Shown here piece after piece: positions 32,612-44,765 of a stretch of 64,000 nucleotides of DNA; position 1 is the first letter of the stretch; each line of letters begins with the position of its first letter. The translations under genes and the position numbers were made by a program. The DNA is from Photobacterium jeanii (lineage in GTDB: Bacteria; Pseudomonadota; Gammaproteobacteria; Enterobacterales; Vibrionaceae). Under the pieces are notes generated by a model that worked only from the letters and a program-made list of their open reading frames with translations, had not been told where the DNA came from and ran no database searches. The stretch spans positions 496,001 through 560,000 of the forward strand of contig NZ_LVHF01000033.1 of NCBI RefSeq assembly GCF_001650345.1. Direction: 5' to 3'.

Positions 32612-33827
32612 GGGTTTAGCGGTATGGGCACTGTTTATTTACTTGCTGCGCATGGTTGGCATGCCGTGGAACAAGTTCACTAAGTCTTTTGCGTACCTTG
32701 GTGGTGGCGGTTGGCTGTTGTTTGTATGGGTAGGGTTGATCACTTTTGCGCCAATGGATTTGTCTGGTGGTTCGGTAGTGCAATCACCGCATGTGCAGCT
32801 TCGTCCTGCTAATTCATCCATTAAAGGCAAAGTGACGGCAATTCATGTTCGCCCAAATGACAAAGTTACCAAAGGTCAGTTGATATACGAACTGGATGAT
32901 GAGCCATATCAGATTGCATTAAACATGGCGCAAACCAAATTGGATTCAGCCAAAGTTGCCTACGAAATGGCACAAGAGGATGTCGATATCCAAAAAGCCA
33001 ATCTCGATGCAGCTCACAAAGACATTGAGATTGCTAAAAATCAGTTAGCGGCAGGTAAAGAGGATCTCAAGCTCAAGCAAACCACACTTCATCGTTTTGT
33101 TGAGCAGAACCGTGTGGTGCAGCACACAATCACTGACAGCAAGATGGATGAGCAACGTACGCTAGTGGAAGTGGCAAAAGCACAGCAAGTGACGTTCGCG
33201 AGTCAATTAGAGAAGGCTAAGTTAGCGGTGAATAAATCTCAGCTTTCGTTAGAGAAAGCGAAATTGACCGTTGATAGTCGCCAAGTGGATGTGGCATCGC
33301 AGCAAGAAAATGTCGCTCAGGCACAGTGGAATTTAGAACAAACCAAGGTGTATGCCCCAGCTGATGGTTATTTAACGAACTTCATTATGCGTGAAGGTCA
33401 GTACGTGGGTTTAATGCCTCGTATTCAGATGTATACCGATGAAAAGTACGTGTTAATGCGTGTGAACCATCAAGCGATCCGTAACGTAAAAGTAGGGCAA
33501 CAGGCAGAATTTGCGTCGGCGGTTTACCCAGGAAAAATCTTCAGTGCTGAGGTGGAAGGCATCATTGAAGCGACTGGTGAATCGCAAGGTAGTTTGCTGG
33601 CTCGTGATGACAATGTGCGTCAAGTGACAGGTCAAAACGTAGCAAATAAACACCACTTTGTACGTTTGAAAATTAACGAAGATGTTGAGCACGACATCCC
33701 CGTTGGCTCGGTGGGGTTAGCATGGATCAGTGCAGAGAAACCAATCTCCTTCCTTGGTTTCCTTGACGTGATTCGCGGCATCATTATTCGCCTGAAATCG
33801 CAGATCTTCTACGTATGGTCGATGTAA
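32604..33827 (+). CDS. HlyD-family membrane-fusion protein
   Basis: A 407-residue periplasmic adaptor anchored by an N-terminal helix pair (about 5-20 and 28-48). A barrel-sandwich half-motif (VTAIHVRPNDKVTKGQLIYEL, about 73-95 in two pieces) is followed by a long alpha-helical hairpin (about 98-235, rich in Lys, Gln, Ala), the second half-motif (VYAPADGYLTNF) and a beta-barrel domain. This resembles YiaV/EmrA-type proteins. No transporter gene is adjacent apart from the DUF3302 partner, so the pump it serves is unknown. A strong terminator follows. Confidence 0.88.
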   Translation: MLEGLAVWALFIYLLRMVGMPWNKFTKSFAYLGGGGWLLFVWVGLITFAPMDLSGGSVVQSPHVQLRPANSSIKGKVTAIHVRPNDKVTKGQLIYELDDEPYQIALNMAQTKLDSAKVAYEMAQEDVDIQKANLDAAHKDIEIAKNQLAAGKEDLKLKQTTLHRFVEQNRVVQHTITDSKMDEQRTLVEVAKAQQVTFASQLEKAKLAVNKSQLSLEKAKLTVDSRQVDVASQQENVAQAQWNLEQTKVYAPADGYLTNFIMREGQYVGLMPRIQMYTDEKYVLMRVNHQAIRNVKVGQQAEFASAVYPGKIFSAEVEGIIEATGESQGSLLARDDNVRQVTGQNVANKHHFVRLKINEDVEHDIPVGSVGLAWISAEKPISFLGFLDVIRGIIIRLKSQIFYVWSM

Positions 33828-33969
33828 GACTTTTTATAACAAGAACGTGACCTAATTCCGGAGGGCGGTTTATTCCACTACTGTTTTAAATGGGCTTATA
33901 TTAAGCCCACTTAATTAAGCTAGTCGCCTGATTTTTTCTACTTTAGTGTAGTTCGGCTGTAACCCTTTT

Positions 33970-33995
33970 AAGGCTGGGGTTGCAGCCTTTTTTTT
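33970..33995 (+). terminator. Terminator after the HlyD-type gene
   Basis: AAGGCTG (33970-33976) and CAGCCTT (33983-33989) followed by eight T in total. Confidence 0.8.
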
Positions 33996-34036
33996 ATCTC
34001 AAGATTTGATCCCATGTGATTAAATAGTTGATTGAT

Positions 34037-35233
34037 TTATACATTTTCTGTTGTGGTTAGAGGCTGTTTCTTTGTTGTGGTTGGGAACAAAGCACGCAAG
34101 CGACGTAACGCTGGTTTTTCTAGCCAATGGTAACTCAAGCTCGATACCGCAATCAGGATCGCACTGAATACAATGAGGGAAGTAGCTAAAGCTGTAGTTC
34201 TGGTTTGGAGATACCAGATCATCGTTGTATGGGGTGACAGGTAATTAATAACTTCAACGCCCACCAGAAGTAATACCGAGTGCCACAGATAAACTGAGTA
34301 GGAAATATCACCGAGGTATCTCGTCAACTTGTTATCAAATAGGCGCAAAAATACCGAAGGTCGGTCGCTCTGGTTAGCTCCTAAGAAAACCAAAAGTGCG
34401 AACAGTAGGTAAACCGTTAAGATCTGAGCCATAGCCAGCTTGTGGTGCATTAGCACGAGCAGGGCAATGACGACAGCAAATAACAACCAATCTTGATTTA
34501 TCCATTGTTTTGCCTTCGGCGGTAGCTTAATCAAGCAAAGCCATGCGCCAAGAGAAAAGCCGCATAAGCCACGCAGAAACGCTGGGATGCCACTGGTTAA
34601 ATCTATTTTGCCAGTTGTGCTGATCAGCCCGTAGAGTAGCAAGAACACAAACGGTGGCAGCCATAGGCTTCGCTTGGCATTAAACGCCAGCAACGCCATA
34701 ACAATGGGAAATAGCATGTAACACAGCCACTCAATACTGAGTGACCAGCCCGGAAAGTTCCAGCTCAGCGGTTGCCCTGTAATCCCTTGCAATAAAATCA
34801 CGTTAGCAAACAAGGTTTCACTGGTGTTGAACGGTCCTTTGAACGCGGGTAGTCCGGTCAATCCCCAGCTATCAAGCAATGAACCACCATAAAAGCCGAT
34901 ACTGTTGAAATGCTTAAATGTCTCCCAGCCAACCATGACCAGCAGAGTTGCGATAAATAGCGGATAAATACGACTAAAGCGCAGCCACATAAACTGTCGC
35001 CATTTGGAGCCAGTACAGCCAGCTTGAAATTGCTGACGGTAGACATGCATCATCACAAAGCCGCTAAGAATAAAGAAAATATCAACCCACAAGTACGCGT
35101 TTTCAAGAAACAAACTGTAGCTTGCAATCTCTTCTCGCCATTGGGGATACAGAACTAAACGCGCATGAAAAAGCGCGACAATAAAAGCAGCAAAACCACG
35201 AATAGCGGTAAGCAAAGGTAATTGGCGTTGCAT
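34037..35233 (-). CDS. Acyltransferase-3 family membrane protein
   Basis: Integral-membrane O-acyltransferase of 398 residues with about ten helices. The family signature is at the N-terminus (LTAIRGFAAFIVALFHARLV, with the catalytic His in FHAR) and DIFFILSGFVMMHVYRQQF, and at the C-terminus GDISYSVYLWHSVLLL. Such enzymes add acetyl or other acyl groups to surface sugars or lipids. The substrate is unknown and no polysaccharide cluster is adjacent. Single gene with its own promoter region. Confidence 0.9.
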   Translation of the reverse strand: MQRQLPLLTAIRGFAAFIVALFHARLVLYPQWREEIASYSLFLENAYLWVDIFFILSGFVMMHVYRQQFQAGCTGSKWRQFMWLRFSRIYPLFIATLLVMVGWETFKHFNSIGFYGGSLLDSWGLTGLPAFKGPFNTSETLFANVILLQGITGQPLSWNFPGWSLSIEWLCYMLFPIVMALLAFNAKRSLWLPPFVFLLLYGLISTTGKIDLTSGIPAFLRGLCGFSLGAWLCLIKLPPKAKQWINQDWLLFAVVIALLVLMHHKLAMAQILTVYLLFALLVFLGANQSDRPSVFLRLFDNKLTRYLGDISYSVYLWHSVLLLVGVEVINYLSPHTTMIWYLQTRTTALATSLIVFSAILIAVSSLSYHWLEKPALRRLRALFPTTTKKQPLTTTENV

Positions 35234-35444
35234 GGTGATAATTCCTTTATCAAGTCGGCTTAACTTGCGTTAGCAATTTGAAGTTACTTTGGTAAAAGCA
35301 CTGAGATATAGGCAGAGTAGCATTGTGATTATTCGAAGAATGTGATTGATTTAATTATCATTTAGTTTCATCGAAGTTGCGATTGGAAATGGGAATGACG
35401 TTATAAATTGCATTAACTTTGATTAAATCAAAGATTAAGAATAT

Positions 35445-36617
35445 TTAATCTTGGCGAAGTTTATTGGCGAGTGAAATAGGAGTTGGGTAATGTTTGACGA
35501 TCCAGTAAGTAGAAATAATAAAAGTCGTCAGGGTGGCGCTTTGAATAAACATCATACCACTGGTAGAGAGTAGGGCGTTATTGATTGCAGTGTAGGCCAA
35601 TAGAAGTGAGAACTCACTCGCTTGCCCAAGCCTGATACTAAGCTCTTTCTTCATGGTTGGGCTCTCTTTCGCGAGAGTAAAAGCATGTCGAAATCCCCAC
35701 GTTTTAAGGCCAATGAGTAACACGCCAAACCCAATGCCAAATAGGGTATACATTTGCCCTGTAAAGATTTGCATCTTCGCGCCAACCGCAAAGAAAAAGA
35801 GGATCAAAAAGAACTCACGTAAGGGTTTTAAATGTTGAGCAATAGCTTGCGACACTTTGCTAACAGCAATTGAAAGCCCTGCAATAAATGCCCCGCTTTC
35901 GTAAGAGAGTTGAATATAGTGGCTCGTCATTGCCCACAATAAACACCAAGCCAAAGTCGTAATAAAGCTATATTCCTGAATTACATCAAACTTTTGAAAT
36001 AGCGGCAGAATTAAATACTTAACACCTGCAAAAGCACAAAAACATAATAGAGAAAACTTAATAATTAACAGCGAAAAGGCAGCGATAAAGCTGTGTTCGC
36101 TATCGACGTTAAGTAGCAAAATAACAGTGATCGCGAGGATATCTTGCACCAGCAAAATACTGGTCATGACTTCCCCCATTCGTTTGTGGTGCAAGGTAGT
36201 TGTAGGGATCAATTTAAGCCCAATCACGGTGCTTGAAAACATCAGGGCGGCAGCAGCGATAAGTGCATCATGAAGGGCGAGTTGGATAGTTAGTGCGAAA
36301 ATAAAGGTACAGGCAAAGAAGAAGCCGCAGGTACCAAGGGTGATGAGGGCACTTTCTTTAAAGAGGTTGATAAGCTTACGTGGTTGTAAATTAAGCCCCA
36401 GCAAAAACAGCAACAAGATGACCCCAAGGTGCCCAATCTGACTAATATGCTCGGCGTTTTTGACCCAGCCAAAGCCATACGGGCCTAAGATCATTCCTGC
36501 GGCGATGTAAGCCAGAATGATCGGTTGGCGCGCATAGAGAAAGAGTGTGCCGAGAACGGCAGAACTGATCACAATGGCGCAGAGTTCAAAAATGAACAGT
36601 GCAATATCAGATGGCAT
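35445..36617 (-). CDS. CPA2-type cation/proton antiporter (KefB-like)
   Basis: Integral-membrane monovalent cation:proton antiporter of 390 residues with about 12 helices (Na_H_Exchanger fold). Landmarks are YIAAGMILGPYGFG, LGVILLLFLLGLNLQPRKL and the ion-site region SSTVIGLKL with Ser/Thr. It lacks the C-terminal RCK/TrkA-N and glutathione-gating domains of full KefB or KefC, so it is a transport-domain-only member. Ion preference (K or Na) is unknown. Single gene. Confidence 0.87.
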   Translation of the reverse strand: MPSDIALFIFELCAIVISSAVLGTLFLYARQPIILAYIAAGMILGPYGFGWVKNAEHISQIGHLGVILLLFLLGLNLQPRKLINLFKESALITLGTCGFFFACTFIFALTIQLALHDALIAAAALMFSSTVIGLKLIPTTTLHHKRMGEVMTSILLVQDILAITVILLLNVDSEHSFIAAFSLLIIKFSLLCFCAFAGVKYLILPLFQKFDVIQEYSFITTLAWCLLWAMTSHYIQLSYESGAFIAGLSIAVSKVSQAIAQHLKPLREFFLILFFFAVGAKMQIFTGQMYTLFGIGFGVLLIGLKTWGFRHAFTLAKESPTMKKELSIRLGQASEFSLLLAYTAINNALLSTSGMMFIQSATLTTFIISTYWIVKHYPTPISLANKLRQD

Positions 36618-37030
36618 TGGGTTGGTACAACTTAATTAACAACCCTTTAAGCATAATAGGCTTTGTCTTGTTCTGAATGAAAAGTTCTGATCACTGCTTT
36701 GAGAGCCTAAATGAAGCGCCAAAAAGACGGTTATTGGGTTTAAGTTCCTCATAATTCACCAGTAAATCAATATATTAAGCAATTTGTAGCACGCTAAACT
36801 GATTTTGTTGTTACTGACTTGTTAATCTTGGTCGGTATAACTGTCCATTGCGTTTGTGTTGGATTTATTATCTTTATTTTTATGTTTAAGTGAAATAAGT
36901 GACCAAGATCTATTGGCAAAACGAGAGGTTTGGTGAATCCTAAATGTAGCGTAAATGTTAACTTTAAGTCTGATGTTTGCGCTAAGAAGTGGCTCAAGGA
37001 GTTAGCCACAAAACATGAGGAGCTAATGAT
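36618..37030. other. Divergent intergenic region
   Basis: About 410 bases between the antiporter and the dioxygenase genes, holding both promoters. AT-rich; no operator recognised. A GAGGAG ribosome binding site for the dioxygenase gene is at 37017-37022 and its upstream frame on the minus strand is a shadow. Confidence 0.4.
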
Positions 37031-37672
37031 ATGCACGCGACACTCGAACCGACGTTACAACTCACTCAACTGAGTGGTCAGGCTGTTAACGATCTTTCAC
37101 CGTCATTTCACCATTTACCTAAGACGACCCACGCTGACGGACAATACCGCCTGCGTCGTTACTCAATCGTAAAAGTCAGTGAACAAGGGGTCGAGCATCT
37201 ACCTGCGCGTGCTTTCATGCAAAGTGACGATATCAATCACTTTCAAGGCAATGTATCACGTCATTTTGAAGTGATTGAAGATGCCGTATTACAAAGCAAA
37301 GGTATGTTTGAGATGTGCCAATTATTCAAACAAGCCAATCAGCTAATGGATGATGATGAAATTGAAATTCATCAAATTCGTATTGCCACCTCAGAGCAAG
37401 AAACTCAAGTGGCACCTGAAGGTGTTCACCAAGATGGTTTTCAACATATTGCCGTGATCGGTATTGAACGTCACAACATTGAAGGTGGCGATTTTATGGT
37501 GTATCGCGAGCATGATGAACCGCCATTTTTAAGTATGGAATTACAGCAAGGTGATGTGGCTATGTTGGCTGATGATCAACTTTGGCATAACGCTCGCCCA
37601 ATCAAAGCGGTGAAGCAGTCGCACCTCGGTTATATGGATGTGTTTGTGATGACGGCAAAAGGAGCACTGTAA
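37031..37672 (+). CDS. 2-oxoglutarate/Fe(II) dioxygenase (PF10014 type)
   Basis: A 213-residue enzyme of the family that includes L-isoleucine 4-hydroxylase (IDO). The iron ligands are expected in GVHQDGFQHIAV (His and Asp) and QLWHNARPI (distal His, with Arg for 2-oxoglutarate). The DFMVYREHDEPPF loop is also family-like. The substrate is probably a free amino acid, which is inference. The stop overlaps the start of the PLP-enzyme gene (TAATG), so the two are coupled. Start chosen with GAGGAGC nearby. Confidence 0.87.
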   Translation: MHATLEPTLQLTQLSGQAVNDLSPSFHHLPKTTHADGQYRLRRYSIVKVSEQGVEHLPARAFMQSDDINHFQGNVSRHFEVIEDAVLQSKGMFEMCQLFKQANQLMDDDEIEIHQIRIATSEQETQVAPEGVHQDGFQHIAVIGIERHNIEGGDFMVYREHDEPPFLSMELQQGDVAMLADDQLWHNARPIKAVKQSHLGYMDVFVMTAKGAL

Positions 37673-38919
37673 TGGGGTTTTCAGTTGAGCAAACACGTCA
37701 GCAGTTTCCGGCACTACACCAAATGGTGGATGGATCGCCCGTTTGTTTTTTTGATGGTCCAGGTGGGGCACAAGTACCGCAGTCAGTATTGGATACCATG
37801 ACAGCGTATTTAGGACGCTTTAATTCCAATTTAGGCGGTGCATTTTTCTCTAGCGCAGTGACAACGTCACTTATGCAGGAGGCGCGCAGCGCCGGACAAG
37901 CTTTATTAGGGGCTGAGTCACCAGATAACATTGTGTTTGGTGCCAATATGACTTCACTGACCTTTCAGCTTAGTCGAACGATTAGTCGTGACTGGCAACA
38001 AGGGGATGAAGTGATCGTGACTGCATTGGATCATTATTCTAATGTATCGAGTTGGCAGCAAGCGGCTGAGGACAAAGGCGTCACAGTGCACCAAGTGGGT
38101 GTAACGACGGAAGATTGCTCGTTAGATTATGAGCAATTAGCGAACTTGGTATCAGCGAAAACACGTTTAATCGCAGTGACCTATGCTTCAAATACAACGG
38201 GTACTATCGTTGATATTGCGAAGGTTGTGAAACTTGCTCGGCAGGTTGGGGCGCAGGTGTATGTTGATGCTGTTCATTATGCGCCGCATGGCCTGATTGA
38301 TGTGCAGCAATTGGGTTGTGATTTTCTGGTGTGCTCTGCCTACAAGTTCTTCGGACCGCATTTAGGTGTAGCGTACATTGCACCGCAGTGGTTACAAACC
38401 CTCACGCCTTACAAAGTAGAGCCTGCTACGAATGAAGGACCAGGGCGATTTGAAACCGGTACTCAGAGTTTTGAAGCTTTAGCGGGTTTTGTCGCAACGG
38501 TGGATTATCTCGCCCAATGGGGTTTTGAAGATTTACCGTTGCGTGAGCGCTTGGCACAAAGCTTTGCAGCCTATCAAGCACATGAGCAGGAATTGAGTGC
38601 TTACTTCCTTGAAAAATTAGTTAAATACAGCAACGTCAGTTTGTATGGTGTGGCTGGTACACATGCGCTTGATAAACGCACCCCAACGTTTGCGATTCGT
38701 ATTCGTGATGTTATGCCGCAAGATGTTGCGAGCCATTTAGCCAAAGGAAATATTTGCGTATGGAGTGGTCACTTCTATGCGTTAGGTTTAATTAAGCAAC
38801 TCGATTTGCTGGATAAAGGCGGAGTGATCCGCATTGGCATGATGCATTACAACACCACGTCAGAAATTGACGCTTTGTTTGAGTACCTAGCCCCATTTTT
38901 GATTGAGGCAGACCGCTAG
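37672..38919 (+). CDS. Cysteine desulfurase-like PLP enzyme (VC1184 subfamily)
   Basis: Class V aminotransferase fold, 415 residues, cysteine-desulfurase-like group named after V. cholerae VC1184. The PLP-binding lysine is in LVCSAYKFFGPHLGV, with the aspartate in VYVDAVHYAPHGLID and the ring-stacking histidine in TALDHYSNVSSW. The usual catalytic cysteine loop of true IscS/SufS is not evident, so desulfurase activity is not assured. Coupled to the dioxygenase gene; a joint amino-acid modification path is possible. Confidence 0.88.
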   Translation: MGFSVEQTRQQFPALHQMVDGSPVCFFDGPGGAQVPQSVLDTMTAYLGRFNSNLGGAFFSSAVTTSLMQEARSAGQALLGAESPDNIVFGANMTSLTFQLSRTISRDWQQGDEVIVTALDHYSNVSSWQQAAEDKGVTVHQVGVTTEDCSLDYEQLANLVSAKTRLIAVTYASNTTGTIVDIAKVVKLARQVGAQVYVDAVHYAPHGLIDVQQLGCDFLVCSAYKFFGPHLGVAYIAPQWLQTLTPYKVEPATNEGPGRFETGTQSFEALAGFVATVDYLAQWGFEDLPLRERLAQSFAAYQAHEQELSAYFLEKLVKYSNVSLYGVAGTHALDKRTPTFAIRIRDVMPQDVASHLAKGNICVWSGHFYALGLIKQLDLLDKGGVIRIGMMHYNTTSEIDALFEYLAPFLIEADR

Positions 38920-38969
38920 AGTTTGCCCAATAATTTCCCCCTACTGTCACAGGCTCACCCGAGCTTAAG

Positions 38970-39004
38970 CACCACTTCGAATTTCGGCTTGAAGTGGTGT
39001 TTTA
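38970..39004 (+). terminator. Terminator of the dioxygenase-PLP operon
   Basis: CACCACTTC (38970-38978) and GAAGTGGTG (38991-38999), perfect 9-base arms, 12-base loop, then TTTTA. Confidence 0.75.
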
Positions 39005-39153
39005 CTTTAACCATGTCTATTAATCTCACGAACTTGCAAATAATTTACGCTTATCACCACCTAATTTAGAGCAAGGCATAATTCAGCTTGATATAATTAC
39101 TGCATATTTGAGGGTATTTAGCCCTATACGCTGAAAGTTAAAGAGATTCGACT

Positions 39154-39345
39154 ATGTTGAAATATATTGTTATTGCCTTGGTAGGCTTGGGTGTGTACTT
39201 AGGTGTAACGTACAAAGATGAAATCGAAGATGTGACGAATTCACGTCCGATGGAAGAAGTACAAGACATGTACGAAGATGCTCAAGACCAAGTGTCTGAT
39301 AAAGCAGAAGAGTTATCTTCACAGCTAAAAGATCTGACTAAGTAA
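39154..39345 (+). CDS. Small anchored coiled-coil protein
   Basis: A 63-residue protein: an N-terminal membrane helix (about 2-19, LKYIVIALVGLGVYLGV), then a highly acidic amphipathic helix with Glu, Asp and Gln (EEVQDMYEDAQDQVSDKAEE). It has AAAGAGAT upstream. The design resembles small membrane-tethered apolipoprotein-like or YtxH-type proteins, but it is not assignable. A bidirectional terminator follows, shared with sstT. Confidence 0.65.
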   Translation: MLKYIVIALVGLGVYLGVTYKDEIEDVTNSRPMEEVQDMYEDAQDQVSDKAEELSSQLKDLTK

Positions 39346-39400
39346 TCTTTATTACAAAAACAGAGTCTGAAAAACATCAAGTCAATTGTTGATGACATAA

Positions 39401-39426
39401 AAAACGGCAACCCTCGGGTTGCCGTT
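39401..39426. terminator. Bidirectional terminator
   Basis: AAAACGGCAACC and GGTTGCCGTTTT around a four-base loop (39401-39426), with A and T tracts on both sides. Confidence 0.9.
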
Positions 39427-39455
39427 TTTGTATGCTTTTTATAAGCAGCAAGCCA

Positions 39456-40694
39456 TTAAGAAATGGTTTGTGCTGGTGTTTCGTTCGCTTCTGCTGCACG
39501 GCAAGCTGCGGCTGTGAAAATCACATCAGTCGAGCTGTTTAGCGCTGTTTCTGCTGAATCTTGAATTACACCAATGATGAAACCAACTGCAACAACCTGC
39601 ATTGCGATATCGTTTGGAATACCAAACAGGCTACATGCAAGTGGGATAAGTAGCAGAGAACCACCAGCAACACCTGAAGCACCACAAGCCGATACAGAGG
39701 CTACCAAGCTCAATAGCAGTGCTGTTGCGATATCAACTTGAACACCTAACGTGTGTACTGCTGCAAGTGTTAGAACTGTGATTGTGATTGCCGCACCACC
39801 CATGTTGATGGTTGCACCCAGTGGAATAGACACAGAGTAAGTATCTTCGTGCAGATCTAAGTCTTTACATAGCTGCATGTTAACTGGGATGTTTGCTGCC
39901 GAGCTACGGGTGAAGAAAGCAGTGATACCACTTTCACGTACACAACGCAGTACCAGTGGGTATGGGTTTTCTCTGGTTTTTACAAATACGATCAGTGGGT
40001 TTACTACAAACGCAATGAAAGCCATTGAGCCTAGTAGTACACCAAGTAGGTGAGCGTAACCTGCTAATGCAGAGAAGCCTGTTTCAGCAAAAGTGTTAGC
40101 AACTAGACCAAAGATACCGATTGGCGCTAAACGAATGACGAAGCGAACAATCAGTGTTACACCTTCAGACATGTCGTGGAAGACTTGTTTTGTCGCATCG
40201 CTTGCACGGTGCAGAGCAAAACCAAGTGCAATAGCCCAAGCCAAAATACCAATGAAGTTACCTGTCATTAGAGCGTTAACTGGGTTATCAACCACTTTAA
40301 ACAGTAAGGTGTTAATGATTTCTGCAATGCCTTCTGGTGGCGTTGCGTTTGAACTGTCAGCAACAAGCGTCAAAGTGGTAGGGAAAAGGAAGCTCATTAC
40401 AACAGCGGTTAGGGCTGCCATGAAAGTGCCGAATAAGTACAACAGGACAATAGGTCGCATGTTGGTGTGGGCACCTTTTTTCTGGTTAGCAATTGAAGAT
40501 GCAACCAAAATGAAAACAAGGATAGGGGCAACAGCTTTTAGGGCACTAACAAAAAGACTACCTAAAAAGCCGACTTGTGTTGCTGATTCTGGGCTTACGC
40601 TAGCAAGTAAAATACCAGCCACGATGCCGACGAGGATCTGGATTACCAGGCTTCCATTCGCGACCCGGGCAAGAAATGGTTGTGATTGACTCAT
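39456..40694 (-). CDS. sstT: Serine/threonine:sodium symporter SstT
   Basis: Sodium-coupled serine and threonine importer of the dicarboxylate/amino-acid:cation symporter family, 412 residues, eight or more membrane helices with two re-entrant loops. Family motifs are [15 protein letters not shown] (serine-rich loop), [17 protein letters not shown] and [15 protein letters not shown], all characteristic of SstT. It is monocistronic with a long leader; regulation unclear. Length equals the E. coli protein. Confidence 0.94.
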   Translation of the reverse strand: MSQSQPFLARVANGSLVIQILVGIVAGILLASVSPESATQVGFLGSLFVSALKAVAPILVFILVASSIANQKKGAHTNMRPIVLLYLFGTFMAALTAVVMSFLFPTTLTLVADSSNATPPEGIAEIINTLLFKVVDNPVNALMTGNFIGILAWAIALGFALHRASDATKQVFHDMSEGVTLIVRFVIRLAPIGIFGLVANTFAETGFSALAGYAHLLGVLLGSMAFIAFVVNPLIVFVKTRENPYPLVLRCVRESGITAFFTRSSAANIPVNMQLCKDLDLHEDTYSVSIPLGATINMGGAAITITVLTLAAVHTLGVQVDIATALLLSLVASVSACGASGVAGGSLLLIPLACSLFGIPNDIAMQVVAVGFIIGVIQDSAETALNSSTDVIFTAAACRAAEANETPAQTIS

Positions 40695-41080
40695 AATACA
40701 TCCTGAATATTTATCATTTATCGAAGCGTTTTATTTGGCTTCCGTAACATTTTTTAACAGGATCTAAGTGCAATTGCTAGTCATCTTTTTAGAAACTCCT
40801 GCTTAACACCACATTAACTTGTTTTCTTGAGGGATTAATTTTGCCTAGGAAACCTTTGATGCAACTCACAGTTATGCATCTTGTTGTGTTAACTATCAGA
40901 ATGTGTATTTGTTAAAATTAAGTGTGAGAGGAGCGAATTTAAGCTTCTTTAAATCACTGCTTTATTATGGTAATTGCAAATGGTAAATCTGCAATTTTGA
41001 TGAATAGTAGGTGAATGGCTTATACCTATAGGTATTGGTGATATTTTTATCTGTAGTTGCTTTGAAGCGAATGTAAAAGA
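40695..41080. other. Intergenic region upstream of sstT
   Basis: About 385 bases of AT-rich spacer between the sstT start and the end of the Bat operon. No gene found. Confidence 0.4.
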
Positions 41081-41104
41081 AAAGGTAGCCCTCAGGCTAC
41101 CTTT
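41081..41104 (-). terminator. Terminator of the Bat operon
   Basis: AAAGGTAGCC (41081-41090), loop CTCA, GGCTACCTTT (41095-41104); on the minus strand T-rich sequence follows. Confidence 0.8.
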
Positions 41105-41142
41105 GTTAAAAGCGGGTTAGCTTATAAACAATGAACTGCATT

Positions 41143-42854
41143 TTATCGTTTGTTGGGTTTACCTTGTGTTTTTTCTGGCACCAAAGAGGCGAGAACTTGC
41201 TTATTTGCCGAACTTTGCTTGTTTTCTTTGGCTGCGGCTAATAGCGATAACAGTGTTTGTTTATCCCACTCTTTTGGTTGCTGACCATAATGAGCAGCCA
41301 TCATTTGATTGATTGCTTGCTCCAGCTGCACAAGATAATCGTCTTGGTACGCGTTACGATCTAGCTGCTTGAACAAGGTTTGTACCTGCATGGTTTGTTC
41401 ATGGTTAACCGCATCAATAAGCTGCGCAATCTTCGCTTCATCACTCTGAGCAATAGTTGGTTTAGCTTTGGTTGCGGTATCTTGGCTTTGTGATAATGGA
41501 TTGCGTTGACGCGCTTTAAACCACATACCTAGTGTGAGTAGCCACAGTGAAGTCATGATTGCAGTGAGCCAAGGCCACATACCAGCATCTTTCACGATTT
41601 TTACTTCAGCTGGTGGCTGTTCAACCTGCGTGGCGGGAGCGACTTGACTATCGTCAAGAACAGGTAGCTGAACGTTGTTGCTATTGTCTCCTTCAAGCAC
41701 TTTAACGGTTATGCCGTCTACCGTGGTAGTTTGCTGCTGGTTGGTGTTTGTGTCCCACCAGTTAATCTTTAACGGTGGTAGTGTTAGTTCACCAGCAGTG
41801 CGAGGAATGATCACTTGCTTGATCATCATACTGGTATAGCCGTCACGCTCACCGTAAACAGGCTTCTCATCGTAAACACGAACCGAGCGCGGGTAATCAA
41901 TATTGATATTTGGCATGTTGCTTTGTGCTACATGCTTGATGCGTAACGTGATGATGCGGGTGATAGGCTCACCTACTTTGAATTCGCTGGTGGTGATTTC
42001 CGGTTGCCAGTTTTGGTCAAGTTGGAGATCGGTAGTCGGTAACCATAAACCTTGGTAGTTGCTGGGTTTAGCTTTCACATTTAGCGTAATGTCGTCGGTT
42101 TGCTTGCTAAAAGGAATGCTGAGAGTAGAGCCAAAGCCACGGCTTCCGCGCACAAGGTTAGTTTTAAACTCTGCGCCACTTAATACGATGTTGCCAGCTT
42201 GCTGTGGCGTTAATTGGTATTGGCGCGTAATTTCAATATAACGGCGGCCATTAAGAATACGCTCTGCTTGCTTATCGTCACCCAATTGAATGATGTCGAT
42301 GCCTTCTGCTTTCGGTGCCACTAAAGCAGCTTGATCAATTTGTTCAGCGATTAAGATCTTCACCGTTAACTTGGTACTTTCGCCAACGTAGAGCGATTGT
42401 TTTTCAAGTTTGCTACTGAGCTTGATCTTAGGATCATTGGCTGATGCTTGGCTGTTAGCAGATTTGAGAACCTGAATCGAAATCGGCTCACTTTCTGTTG
42501 CTCCAATACGAAACGCTGGAATGGTAAAAGTACCAACCGCTTTGGCTGCAACAGCTAAACGCCATTGCGTGGTACGAGAAACCACGCCGTTGATGTAAGA
42601 GCTATTACTGCTCACACTTGGACGACCGTAAGTGAAGTCTTTATCGAGCGCAGAGAGAGCTAAGGAATCGGGATTTACATTGCTATCAATGCTGATTTCC
42701 AGTTGGAAGACTTCGTTAACCGCAACGATGTTTTTACTTACTGTCGCTTCAACTTGCGCAGCTTGGGCGCTAAAAGCAATTAAAGAGGCAATTGCGATAA
42801 CAAAATGCGTCATCCAATGGCGCAATTGCGATGGAGTAGAGTGCTTCATTCTGT

Positions 42855-42861
<7 letters not shown>
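41143..42861 (-). CDS. BatD-like oxygen-tolerance protein
   Basis: A 572-residue membrane-anchored periplasmic protein, last gene of the Bat operon. Signal or anchor at about 14-33 (WMTHFVIAIASLIAFSAQAA), a series of beta-rich domains (about 36-400, starting VEATVSKNIVAVNEVFQLEI, the BatD opening), a transmembrane helix near 432-450 (WPWLTAIMTSLWLLTLGMWF) and a cytoplasmic helical tail. It overlaps the BatB gene by 7 bases. BatD function is unproven, and the oxygen-tolerance link comes from Bacteroides. Confidence 0.87.

Positions 42862-44757
<1,896 letters not shown>

Positions 44758-44765
<8 letters not shown>

Noticed and set aside
36794..37036. 80-residue minus-strand frame before the dioxygenase gene
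   Set aside because: Reads through the promoter region of the dioxygenase gene with no start signal.
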